From: Brevibacillus laterosporus LMG 15441
GTDB taxonomy: Bacteria; Bacillota; Bacilli; Brevibacillales; Brevibacillaceae
DNA length: 64,000 nucleotides
Reading direction: 5' to 3'
Assembly (NCBI RefSeq): GCF_000219535.2
Contig: NZ_CP007806.1
Location: 1,646,501-1,710,500, forward strand
Positions 1 to 7,008 of this stretch are shown here, piece by piece; position 1 is the stretch's first letter; every line of letters starts with the position of its first letter. The notes below the pieces were generated by a model. It had not been told where the DNA came from. It ran no database searches and saw only the letters and a program-made list of their open reading frames with translations. The position numbers and the translations under genes were made by a program.

Positions 1-55
1 GATCAATGGTGATAGGGAATTCTACAGCTCCCTTTACTACAATCACGTCTGCCAT
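1..55 (-). CDS. Partial gene, N-terminus only (possibly YlaL-like)
   Basis: An ATG on the minus strand at 55-53 is preceded by an AGAGGA ribosome-binding site and opens a frame that runs off the left edge. The 18 visible residues begin MADVIVVKGAVEF. I cannot assign a function from so little sequence. In Bacillus subtilis ylaL lies a few genes from ylaN, so a YlaL-type protein is possible by synteny, but that is a guess. It is divergent from ylaN. Confidence 0.45.
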   Translation of the reverse strand, partial: MADVIVVKGAVEFPITID

Positions 56-147
56 TTTGGTCTTCCTCTCTGTTAGCCTTTTCCTACTTCATTATTGTAT
101 CGCAGGATGTAGAGTGCCGCAATGAATGTGTTGGTTAGAAGAGTTTA

Positions 148-176
148 TTGGCAGCGTTTTCACAGCCGTTTAACAT
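148..176 (+). promoter_or_regulatory. Candidate sigma-A promoter of ylaN
   Basis: TTGGCA (148-153) and TAACAT (171-176) are separated by 17 bases and lie about 100 bases upstream of the ylaN start. Assigned by inspection only; an overlapping TATTAT could serve as an alternative -10. Confidence 0.4.
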
Positions 177-275
177 ATTATGCACTATGAATAAAAGGTT
201 ATCCCCTTTTCAAATGACTCGTTATGACGTACTATGTATGTATGGTAAGGACGTGTCCAAACGGAGGGATAGGTT

Positions 276-563
276 TTGACAGACGTAAAAATTCATAACG
301 ATATGGCCAATAAAGCTTTAGCGTTATTAAGAGCAGATGCGGATAAAATATATAAATTAATTGATGTTCAGATGGAGAACTTGAACATGCCACAGTGTCC
401 TTTATACGAAGAGGTGCTTGATACACAGATGTTCGGTTTGTCGCGTGAAATCGAGTTCGCTGTTCGCCTAGGTGTAGTAGAGGAAGATGAAGGCAGGTCT
501 ATTCTGGAAAATCTTGAACACAAATTAGCCGATTTACACGAGCTCTTTAACGAAAAAAAATAA
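276..563 (+). CDS. ylaN: YlaN family protein (UPF0358), iron/Fur-linked
   Basis: A 95-residue acidic protein with a TTG start at 276, nine bases after a GGAGGG ribosome-binding site. The central stretch [20 protein letters not shown] is the signature of the YlaN family (formerly DUF1507) and the length matches. From knowledge of the family, YlaN is an essential or conditionally essential cytosolic protein in Firmicutes that binds Fe(II) and acts on the iron regulator Fur; this is family knowledge, not visible here. It is a single-gene unit with its own promoter and a terminator shared with the converging cax gene. In B. subtilis ylaN directly precedes ftsW; here ftsW lies 3 kb away on the other strand. 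Confidence 0.93.
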   Translation: MTDVKIHNDMANKALALLRADADKIYKLIDVQMENLNMPQCPLYEEVLDTQMFGLSREIEFAVRLGVVEEDEGRSILENLEHKLADLHELFNEKK

Positions 564-602
564 AAACTCGCTAGGAAAGCTTTCTTTCCTTAGCGAGTTT
601 TT
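562..602. terminator. Bidirectional terminator between ylaN and cax
   Basis: A long hairpin: AAAACTCGCTAGGAAAG pairs with CTTTCCTTAGCGAGTTTT with one bulged base, flanked by A-run and T-run, so it can end transcripts from both sides. Confidence 0.85.
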
Positions 603-618
603 GTTACGTGTGGACGAT

Positions 619-1665
619 CTAATCGAAGAAGAAGGCTGTACCAAGAATTACATACACAATTAACAGCAATACTCCTTCGAACCAATTGGTTTTACCGTCT
701 CGACAGATCGAAATCGTGATAATGGTTGATACGGCAATTGCTGTGAGCTCTGGTACAGTAAAAACGATGTTCATAGGAGACCCGAATAAGAGACTGATTA
801 AGACCAGTGTAGGAGCTACGAACAAAGCTACTTGTAAACTAGAACCCACAGCAATTTCCACAGCTGCGCCGATACGCCCTTTCAAAGCTAGTAGGACTGC
901 GGCACTGTGCTCCGCGGCATTTCCAATAATAGCAATGACAAAAGCACCCACAAACAGCTCTGACCAGCCAAAGGTATGTGAGACTGCTTCCACACTATGT
1001 ACTAACCACTCGGATACCACAGCGACAAAGAATGTTGATAGTACCAGCATGACGATGGACACTGGCTTTGACCAAATAGCCTCGCTCTCGTATTGTTCCA
1101 CATCAGTGAGAAATGATTTATGTGTGACCATCGAGAAGATCAGCCACAGTACATACGCAATAATTAATAAGATCGCAATCACAATCGACAGAGTGTTAAT
1201 CTTATTAAGGGATAGCTCAGACATAAAGACAGCAGGGATAAATAACGAAACCAAAGCTAACGTCATCATGGAAGCATTGTGCCCGGCTAGTTGGCTATTA
1301 AAGATTTGTTCTTTAAATTTTAAACCACCAAGCAATACGCTTAAGCCTAAAACCAATAAAAGATTTCCGATAACAGAGCCTGTGATAGACGCTTTTACCA
1401 TCTCAAACAAACCTTCTCTAACTAAAAAGAACGCAATAATTAATTCCGCGGCATTGCCAAAGGTTGCGTTTAAGAATCCACCAATGCGATCCCCTGCATA
1501 ATGAGCGACATTCTCCGTAGCTTTTCCTAACCAAGATGCGAGAAAGATAATGGCTAAGGAAGCTGTGATAAACCGTAATACTTCATTTTCTGTGAAATAG
1601 TGAAACCCAGCCGCCAGCGCGAAGCTTCCCCCTACCAGCAAATAAAATAGCCGCATGCTTTTCAT
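619..1665 (-). CDS. cax: Calcium/proton exchanger (CAX family)
   Basis: An integral membrane antiporter of about 348 residues with around ten to eleven hydrophobic segments. The two inverted CAX signature repeats are present, GNAAELI near residue 70 and GNAAEHSAA near residue 248, each carrying the conserved acidic residue used in cation exchange. This fits the CAX/ChaA family (YfkE in B. subtilis), which exports Ca2+ in exchange for protons. I chose the ATG at 1665, which has GAGGGG nine bases upstream, over a GTG 39 bases earlier that lacks a ribosome-binding site. It is a single gene converging on ylaN. Confidence 0.9.
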   Translation of the reverse strand: MKSMRLFYLLVGGSFALAAGFHYFTENEVLRFITASLAIIFLASWLGKATENVAHYAGDRIGGFLNATFGNAAELIIAFFLVREGLFEMVKASITGSVIGNLLLVLGLSVLLGGLKFKEQIFNSQLAGHNASMMTLALVSLFIPAVFMSELSLNKINTLSIVIAILLIIAYVLWLIFSMVTHKSFLTDVEQYESEAIWSKPVSIVMLVLSTFFVAVVSEWLVHSVEAVSHTFGWSELFVGAFVIAIIGNAAEHSAAVLLALKGRIGAAVEIAVGSSLQVALFVAPTLVLISLLFGSPMNIVFTVPELTAIAVSTIITISICRDGKTNWFEGVLLLIVYVILGTAFFFD

Positions 1666-1790
1666 ACCATATAACCCCTCATTTCTTACCGGTTTATTTC
1701 CCACTGTTTGTTGCAGAGATGATCAAGATTCATGAGTGCATATTCCCTTTATGTTAAAGGAAAACTAAGGAAAACGTAAGGAGGTGCTTT

Positions 1791-2045
1791 ATGTCTGCTC
1801 CCTATTGCTGTCCGGTATGCCGCACTAATCGTATGAGATTTACCATCATACGTCAACAACCCCAATATGTTCGCTTACATCCGCAAACCGGTGAGACCGT
1901 AGAAGAATTGACGCAAACGGAATTAGATGCTTTTCATCAGCCGTATAAAGGGGATGACTATCTTGTTCAATGTGGCATCTGTGGTACCATTGAAAGCGAA
2001 GAAAGGTTTGTAAAAATGGCGCAACACTCATTTGGACCAAAATGA
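1791..2045 (+). CDS. Small zinc-ribbon protein, unknown function
   Basis: An 84-residue protein with an AAGGAGGTG ribosome-binding site eight bases before the ATG. Two Cys pairs, CPVC near residues 8-11 and CGIC near residues 62-65, could form a zinc ribbon. The middle is polar and contains no recognisable enzyme motif. I do not recognise the family beyond the metal-binding layout. It stands alone, divergent from cax and converging on sleB, with a hairpin terminator following it. Confidence 0.75.
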   Translation: MSAPYCCPVCRTNRMRFTIIRQQPQYVRLHPQTGETVEELTQTELDAFHQPYKGDDYLVQCGICGTIESEERFVKMAQHSFGPK

Positions 2046-2082
2046 GCAAGCTGAAACATTATTATGTCTATTAAAAAGAGAG

Positions 2083-2110
2083 AAACCTGGTAATGATTTA
2101 TACCAGGTTT
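2083..2110. terminator. Terminator hairpin between zinc-ribbon gene and sleB
   Basis: AAACCTGGTA (2083-2092) pairs perfectly with TACCAGGTTT (2101-2110) across an 8-base loop; placed between converging genes, it can serve both. Confidence 0.7.
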
Positions 2111-2138
2111 TACATCTTTATACGGTTAAATCTCATGA

Positions 2139-2864
2139 TTATCTACAAAAGATGTGTTTACCTATCCTTTTAATTTGCGGGCGACTCCAGATCCAAGCAG
2201 AGGTTGCTGTATCTGGATTAAAATAATAGGTAGCTCCTTCACTAGGGTCCCACCCCTTTAGAGCATCTTGAACTGCCTTTCGCGCTGTTTCATCTGGTGA
2301 TAGATAAATTTGACCGTCAGCTACAGCTGTAAATGCACGTGGTTCAAACACAACAGCAGCCGGTGAATTAGGGAAGGATGGGCTTTTGGTACGATTTAAA
2401 ATAACGGCCGCGACTGCAACCTGTCCGGTATACGGTTCACCGCGTGCTTCTCCATATACAGCTTGGGCCATAATTTGCAGGTCATTAGTCGAAAAGCCAT
2501 TAGAAGCCGTGATTACTTGATTTCCTTTTTCTTTTGGTTTAAAAGTCCCCATCACATAATTTTTTGTTGCATTGTACAGTCGGACTTTTGTTTTATCGTC
2601 TAGCTCCCCGGTAATAGTCATGCCAAATTCATATTGAAAAAGACGCAGAGCATTTCTTGTGCGAGGACCGAAAATAGAATCGATATCTCCTGTGTAAAAA
2701 CCAATATGTTTAAGCCTCTCTTGTAGTTCTCTTACATTGGTACCTGTGCTTCCTTCCTTATAGGTAGGACCCATGGTAAATGCTTGTGTGATACTTGGAA
2801 TACTACTAACCAGAAATGCAGTACACAAGATTACTCCGAAACACCAATACATAACTTTTTGCAC
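2139..2864 (-). CDS. sleB: Spore cortex-lytic enzyme SleB
   Basis: A secreted 241-residue hydrolase. It has a signal peptide (about residues 1-28, ending TQA), a peptidoglycan-binding domain (about 35-95, with VRELQERL and FQYEFG), a short linker, and a C-terminal SleB catalytic domain (about 125-241). The domain contains AVYGEARGE; E139 aligns with the catalytic Glu known from SleB lytic transglycosylases. SleB cleaves muramic-delta-lactam cortex during germination. It is shorter than the roughly 305-residue B. subtilis protein because the linker is reduced. The start is GTG with AAGGGAGG ten bases upstream. The usual partner gene ypeB is not adjacent; the next gene downstream is the converging zinc-ribbon gene. 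Confidence 0.92.
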   Translation of the reverse strand: MQKVMYWCFGVILCTAFLVSSIPSITQAFTMGPTYKEGSTGTNVRELQERLKHIGFYTGDIDSIFGPRTRNALRLFQYEFGMTITGELDDKTKVRLYNATKNYVMGTFKPKEKGNQVITASNGFSTNDLQIMAQAVYGEARGEPYTGQVAVAAVILNRTKSPSFPNSPAAVVFEPRAFTAVADGQIYLSPDETARKAVQDALKGWDPSEGATYYFNPDTATSAWIWSRPQIKRIGKHIFCR

Positions 2865-3115
2865 TGTATGTATGCCTCCCTTTTGTAAAAAAGCTACGTT
2901 AGTAAACGGTAGTTCGTTTTGTAAGGGTAGTTTGTCCGATTTTCTATTGGTTTAAAAGCTGGTAAAATTTTCGAGAATAGTGCTTCAAGCCTTTGCCGAA
3001 ACCCGTTATAATAAAAGAAAAACATTTTTGAAGCAGCACATGATTAGTTGGGTAAACTATGTACAACAGGTAAGTAGCGCTACATAAGGGCGGTTCACAT
3101 AAGGAGGCGGTAGGG

Positions 3116-3457
3116 ATGGATTCCGTGAAAGACCAAATCAGAGTGGCAGATCAAGTAGTTGCAGTTATTGCAGGAGTAGCGGCTCAAGAGATTGAAGAGG
3201 TAGCTGTAGGCGGTTCTATTACATTTTATGATGAATGGACGAAGCGATTAGGTGCGAAGAATAACGCAAAAGGAATCATGGTCGAAATAGGAGACATGGG
3301 TGCTTCTATTACATTATGGGTTTCTGTTCGATACGGAACTATCATTAGCAAGACCTGCCAGCATCTACAAGAGAAAGTAAAAGAAACAGTGGAGTTTTTA
3401 ACAGGATTGACGGTTTATGAAGTAAACGTACGCGTCGAGGGCCTCACGATTGAATAA
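3116..3457 (+). CDS. Asp23/Gls24 family envelope stress protein
   Basis: A 113-residue protein with the Asp23/Gls24 (DUF322) fold pattern: an N-terminal helix, VAVIAGVAAQEIEEV, followed by beta-rich stretches and the terminal YEVNVRVEGL motif. Family members (YqhY, YloU, Asp23) are membrane-associated scaffold or stress proteins linked to envelope and lipid homeostasis. The start follows AAGGAGGCGG. It is a single gene with its own terminator. Which paralogue it is cannot be settled without comparison. Confidence 0.85.
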   Translation: MDSVKDQIRVADQVVAVIAGVAAQEIEEVAVGGSITFYDEWTKRLGAKNNAKGIMVEIGDMGASITLWVSVRYGTIISKTCQHLQEKVKETVEFLTGLTVYEVNVRVEGLTIE

Positions 3458-3490
3458 CGAGAATCAAGCATAGGTATACACAGAAATAGA

Positions 3491-3530
3491 AAAAATCCAA
3501 CGACGAATTTGTTGCTGTCGTTGGATTTTT
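3491..3530. terminator. Bidirectional terminator
   Basis: AAAAATCCAACGAC (3491-3504) pairs perfectly with GTCGTTGGATTTTT (3517-3530); it lies between the converging Asp23-type gene and ftsW. Confidence 0.88.
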
Positions 3531-3552
3531 TATGTTTGTGAAGGGGAAAAAC

Positions 3553-4716
3553 CTATCCTTGCATCGAGGAGCTCTGGGCATTTTTTTGTCTATTAACATC
3601 ACGAGATACACTTAGTAGGATTCCCATGCTCGTCATACAAATCAACAGGGATGATCCACCATAACTGATAAATGGCAAGGGTACACCTGTCAAAGGTATA
3701 GCACCTGTTACACCACCGATATTAATCATTGCCTGAATGCTAATCATGGTAACAATTCCTGTTCCAGCCAGCGTAGCAAAGGTATCAGTTGATCGTAAGC
3801 TGATCTGCAGTCCTCGAATGATTAACAGCAGATATAAGAGCAGGAAGATAGAGGTACCGATTAGCCCCATCTCTTCAGCAATAACGGAAAAGATAAAATC
3901 GGTATATGCCTCAGGTAGATACAGATACTTTTGCAAGCTTTTCCCGAACCCTGTACCGAAGATTCCACCTCGTGCAATAGCATAGAGGGATTGAACCATA
4001 TGAAAACCTTTATCTAATGGATCATTCCAAGGATTAGTAAAAGAGGTTAATCGTGCCCAAGCATGTTGTTTTACCATGATATAAGTAGTAATAAACAGAG
4101 TAGATGGAGGGACCGTAAGCAAAAAGATATGCTTAATATTAGCTCCACCTGCTATTAAGATAACCCCAGCCGTTCCTAAAATAATGGCTGCAGTTCCTAA
4201 ATCCGGCTGGGCCATAATCATCAAAAAGAAAATACCCGTAACTGTCAAAGGTGGTATTAAACCTGTTTTGAAGCTTCGGAAGGCATCTCCCTTTTTGGCG
4301 ATGAGGGCTGACAAATACAGAATTAATCCCAGCTTGGCAACCTCTGAGGTTTGTAAATTCATAAAGCCTAATTTAATCCATGATTGCGCACCGTTAGCTT
4401 TGCTCCCAAATCCAGGAATATAAACAAGTAGAAGTAAAAAAAAGCTACCGACGGCAATCAACAGGAAGTTTTTCTTATAAAAGGAGAAGGGGATGTTCAT
4501 AACAAAGAACATAAGAAACAAACCCAAGATGGCAAAGATGATTTGTCTTTTTGCGAAGTACAAACCGTCACCTAGACATTGATCACAACCTTTGGATGTC
4601 AATATTCCGGTTTGAGCATAGATGTAGCTGGAGCTCATTACCATCGTAATGCCAAAGCCTACAAGTAGCACTGTTAAAAAAAGTAGGAGAAAATCTGGTA
4701 CGCCCCGAGTTTTCAT
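3553..4716 (-). CDS. ftsW: FtsW/SpoVE-type peptidoglycan glycosyltransferase (SEDS family)
   Basis: A polytopic membrane protein of about 387 residues with ten hydrophobic segments and SEDS signatures: AQPDLGTAAI, TDFIFSVIAEEMG and PLPFISYGGSS. SEDS proteins polymerise lipid II glycan strands with a class B PBP; FtsW works at the septum, SpoVE in spore cortex. Identity as FtsW rather than SpoVE rests on similarity of motifs and closeness to ylaN, so it is moderately secure. I prefer the ATG at 4716 with AGGGG 14 bases upstream; the GTG at 4731 has no spacer. Oddly, the first extracellular loop contains CDQC, a CxxC pair I do not expect in this family. Confidence 0.85.
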   Translation of the reverse strand: MKTRGVPDFLLLFLTVLLVGFGITMVMSSSYIYAQTGILTSKGCDQCLGDGLYFAKRQIIFAILGLFLMFFVMNIPFSFYKKNFLLIAVGSFFLLLLVYIPGFGSKANGAQSWIKLGFMNLQTSEVAKLGLILYLSALIAKKGDAFRSFKTGLIPPLTVTGIFFLMIMAQPDLGTAAIILGTAGVILIAGGANIKHIFLLTVPPSTLFITTYIMVKQHAWARLTSFTNPWNDPLDKGFHMVQSLYAIARGGIFGTGFGKSLQKYLYLPEAYTDFIFSVIAEEMGLIGTSIFLLLYLLLIIRGLQISLRSTDTFATLAGTGIVTMISIQAMINIGGVTGAIPLTGVPLPFISYGGSSLLICMTSMGILLSVSRDVNRQKNAQSSSMQG

Positions 4717-4809
4717 TGAAAAAGAAATCACCCCTAGAAATGAAACAGAGAGGTGGGTATGTCCTCTCTGCTTGTGTAAAGTATTTGAACAAACTGAACC
4801 TTCATACTG

Positions 4810-5148
4810 TTATGCTAATTTGTCTTTTAATCCTTGTAAAATCTGTTTTGCATTGTTGAGTACGCCATCTGGCATAGGACAGTCATAATCAATTCCATGT
4901 GGGAACAGATGCTTGCCAATGAATGGCTCGTCCAATTTTAATACAGTGTCTGGATCTTCCATTTTGCCTTCTACACAATGTGCTTGAATGCGAAGATAGT
5001 AGGTGGTGTCTCTATCCTTTAGCTTGTAATCGTAGGTTGCATGGGTATAATCCCAAGCAAAACGCGTGAAACCTAAGCTATCCATAGCAATGTCCAAGTC
5101 GGCTAGAGTTCCTTGTTGGCCGCCGATTCCCGTTTCTTTGAGAAGCAT
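4810..5148 (-). CDS. YugN-like family protein
   Basis: A soluble 112-residue protein. The open frame extends further upstream, but the ATG at 5148 follows a strong AAGGAGGAAGGCAG site, so the real N-terminus is MLLKETGIGG. Sequence around FTRFAWDYTHATYDYKL and HLFPHGIDYDCPMP resembles the YugN-like family (PF08868), whose function is unknown. The gene is divergent from the CBS protein gene, sharing a 154-base promoter region, and is oriented like ftsW. Confidence 0.75.
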   Translation of the reverse strand: MLLKETGIGGQQGTLADLDIAMDSLGFTRFAWDYTHATYDYKLKDRDTTYYLRIQAHCVEGKMEDPDTVLKLDEPFIGKHLFPHGIDYDCPMPDGVLNNAKQILQGLKDKLA

Positions 5149-5302
5149 TCTGCCTTCCTCCTTCGTGATATTCACTCCCTTATGATAGTAGGTTTTTCCT
5201 GATTGTGCAATGATTATGAGACGTAAAAAATAGCTCGATTGCATGAAAGAATACAGGAGGGGGGAAACTAACCTTTGTTTAAGTACGGAAGGAGGAAGAA
5301 AA

Positions 5303-5737
5303 ATGGCAAAAAGAACATTACGTGAAATCATGACCGAGAATCTTGCTACCGTTACATTATTAGATAATGTATATGAAGTAGCGGTGAAAATGAGAGATTG
5401 GAACGTTGGCGTTATCCCAGTTGTGAATGAGCAAAAAGATGTTATCGGAGTAATTACAGACCGTGATATCGTCATTCGTGGTCTTGCTGAAAAGCATCAA
5501 GGCTCTAGTAAGGTCGAAGAGGTTATGAGTAGAGACATCGTGCTTGGTACCCCAGAAATGACCGTGGATGCAGCAGCTAAGCTGATGGCCAAGCATCAAA
5601 TTCGTCGTCTGCCAGTAGTTGATAACGGAAAATTAGTTGGCATTGTGGCGATTGGAGACATGGCAATCCGCAACATTTTACAAGATGAGGCTGGAGAAGC
5701 GTTAGCAGAGATTTCGGAAACAGCTTCACGCCATTAA
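5303..5737 (+). CDS. Paired CBS-domain protein
   Basis: A 144-residue cytosolic protein made almost wholly of two CBS motifs, roughly residues 8-62 and 70-125, with the typical VIPVV and GVITDRDIVIRG, then RRLPVVDNGKLVGIVAIGD. CBS pairs bind adenine nucleotides or related ligands and act as sensors; no effector domain is fused. The ATG follows GGAAGGAGGAAG. B. subtilis has similar stand-alone proteins (YhcV, YlbB). The ligand cannot be deduced. Confidence 0.88.
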   Translation: MAKRTLREIMTENLATVTLLDNVYEVAVKMRDWNVGVIPVVNEQKDVIGVITDRDIVIRGLAEKHQGSSKVEEVMSRDIVLGTPEMTVDAAAKLMAKHQIRRLPVVDNGKLVGIVAIGDMAIRNILQDEAGEALAEISETASRH

Positions 5738-5765
5738 AATTTAAAATGAAGAGAGCATTTGTGGG

Positions 5766-5790
5766 CACTCGAAAAACGAGTGTCTTTTTC
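5766..5790 (+). terminator. Terminator of the CBS gene
   Basis: CACTCG/CGAGTG hairpin with an A5 loop followed by a T-rich run to about 5805. Confidence 0.7.
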
Positions 5791-5894
5791 TATTTTATTT
5801 TTTTGTGTCACTCCATAATATTTGGGCTTGTCTTTTTTGGACCCAATTTATCCCTTTTCGCATAGGCTGTAACGAAGAGGAAAGGAGGGTCCAC

Positions 5895-6005
5895 ATGGGT
5901 TTTTTCGATTTTGACTTCTTAAATGGAGATAACGAGGAACTGATATGGATCATCATAATCGTCGTGGTTTTATTTGTACTACTCGTTGATTGGGACTGGG
6001 AATAA
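5895..6005 (+). CDS. 36-residue hydrophobic membrane peptide
   Basis: ATG at 5895 follows a strong AAAGGAGGGTCCAC site. The peptide starts MGFFDFDFLNGDNEEL, then has a membrane segment rich in Ile and Val (about residues 17-31), and ends DWDWE. The strong ribosome-binding site and regular charge/hydrophobic layout argue it is translated. The tail and head are both acidic, so topology cannot be set by the positive-inside rule. No function is recognised; similar miniproteins in spore formers are often spore- or membrane-associated, which is only an analogy. Confidence 0.6.
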   Translation: MGFFDFDFLNGDNEELIWIIIIVVVLFVLLVDWDWE

Positions 6006-6143
6006 TGACCGGATAAAAAGGCGGCCTACCAAGATGTTGTGGGTCGTTTTTTGCTTTATAAGAATAGAAAAACTGTAGACAAGCACGTATGTTTGGTATG
6101 ATGGGAAAGGTAGAAATAAACAAAAAGCATGGAGGATTTGTAC

Positions 6144-6929
6144 ATGAGAACAATGTTTGCCAAAACGAAGCATTTATTAGCCATTCTTTCCCTTGGTGTT
6201 GCCTTGGCGGTTAGTGGATGCGCCACTGACAAAGACAGCCAAGAAAACAACGAGCCTACTCCCAATGGAAAAATGAAAGTTAAAATAGAGAGAGTGGTCG
6301 ATGGGGATACCTTTAAAACAACAAGAGGCGATAAGGTAAGGCTAATCGGAGTGGATACACCAGAGACGGTAAAGCCCAATACTCCTGTACAGCCATATGG
6401 AAAAGAAGCGAGTAACTATTCGAAAAGTATGTTAGAAGGCAAGGAGGTCACTCTTCAATTCGATGTTCAGCCTTTCGATAAATATCAAAGATTATTAGCT
6501 TATGTTTATTTAGAAGATGGCACATTCTATAATGAGCATCTTGTACATGAAGGATACGCTCGCATCATGACAGTTCCACCTAATGTAGCCCAAGCAGAAG
6601 TGTTCTTAAAGGCAGAACAGGATGCTAGAGAAAATAATCGAGGGCTCTGGGCATTAGATGTTTATCAGAAAGCGGACCAGGATAAGCAAATGAATACATC
6701 CTCGAAGAAGCAAAAGAATCAATCTGATAAAAAGGAAAGTAGTTCACAAAAGGAAAGTAGCTCGCAAAAAGACAACAGCAAGCAACAAATCAAAGGAAAT
6801 ATTAATTCAAAGGGTGAAAAAATTTATCATGTGCCTGGTGGACGTTATTATGAGCAAACAAAACCAGAAGAGTGGTTTGATACCGAAGAAGCTGCAATAA
6901 AAGCAGGATTTAGAAAATCAAAGGAATAA
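6144..6929 (+). CDS. Lipoprotein thermonuclease (SNase-like)
   Basis: About 261 residues. The N-terminus is a lipoprotein signal with the lipobox LAVSGC near residue 27. The staphylococcal-nuclease domain spans about 40-175: [17 protein letters not shown] (catalytic Arg and Glu), [12 protein letters not shown] (second catalytic Arg) and NRGLW. A Ser/Lys/Gln-rich linker follows, then a C-terminal block with [18 protein letters not shown] and [14 protein letters not shown], a small module often appended to secreted nucleases. It should degrade extracellular DNA or RNA with Ca2+ at the cell surface. The ATG at 6144 follows GGAGG. Confidence 0.9.
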   Translation: MRTMFAKTKHLLAILSLGVALAVSGCATDKDSQENNEPTPNGKMKVKIERVVDGDTFKTTRGDKVRLIGVDTPETVKPNTPVQPYGKEASNYSKSMLEGKEVTLQFDVQPFDKYQRLLAYVYLEDGTFYNEHLVHEGYARIMTVPPNVAQAEVFLKAEQDARENNRGLWALDVYQKADQDKQMNTSSKKQKNQSDKKESSSQKESSSQKDNSKQQIKGNINSKGEKIYHVPGGRYYEQTKPEEWFDTEEAAIKAGFRKSKE

Positions 6930-7008
6930 CATTTAGATGGTTGTTTGAATATTATAATGTTATCTGATACACTACGAGTAGAGAGATCGGAAAATGAGGT
7001 GCTGCGGG

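Noticed and set aside
686-1501. Long plus-strand open frame opposite cax (271 codons)
   Set aside because: It is the antisense of a clear CAX exchanger, has Ser/Thr/Ile-rich composition without any motif, and no ribosome-binding site.
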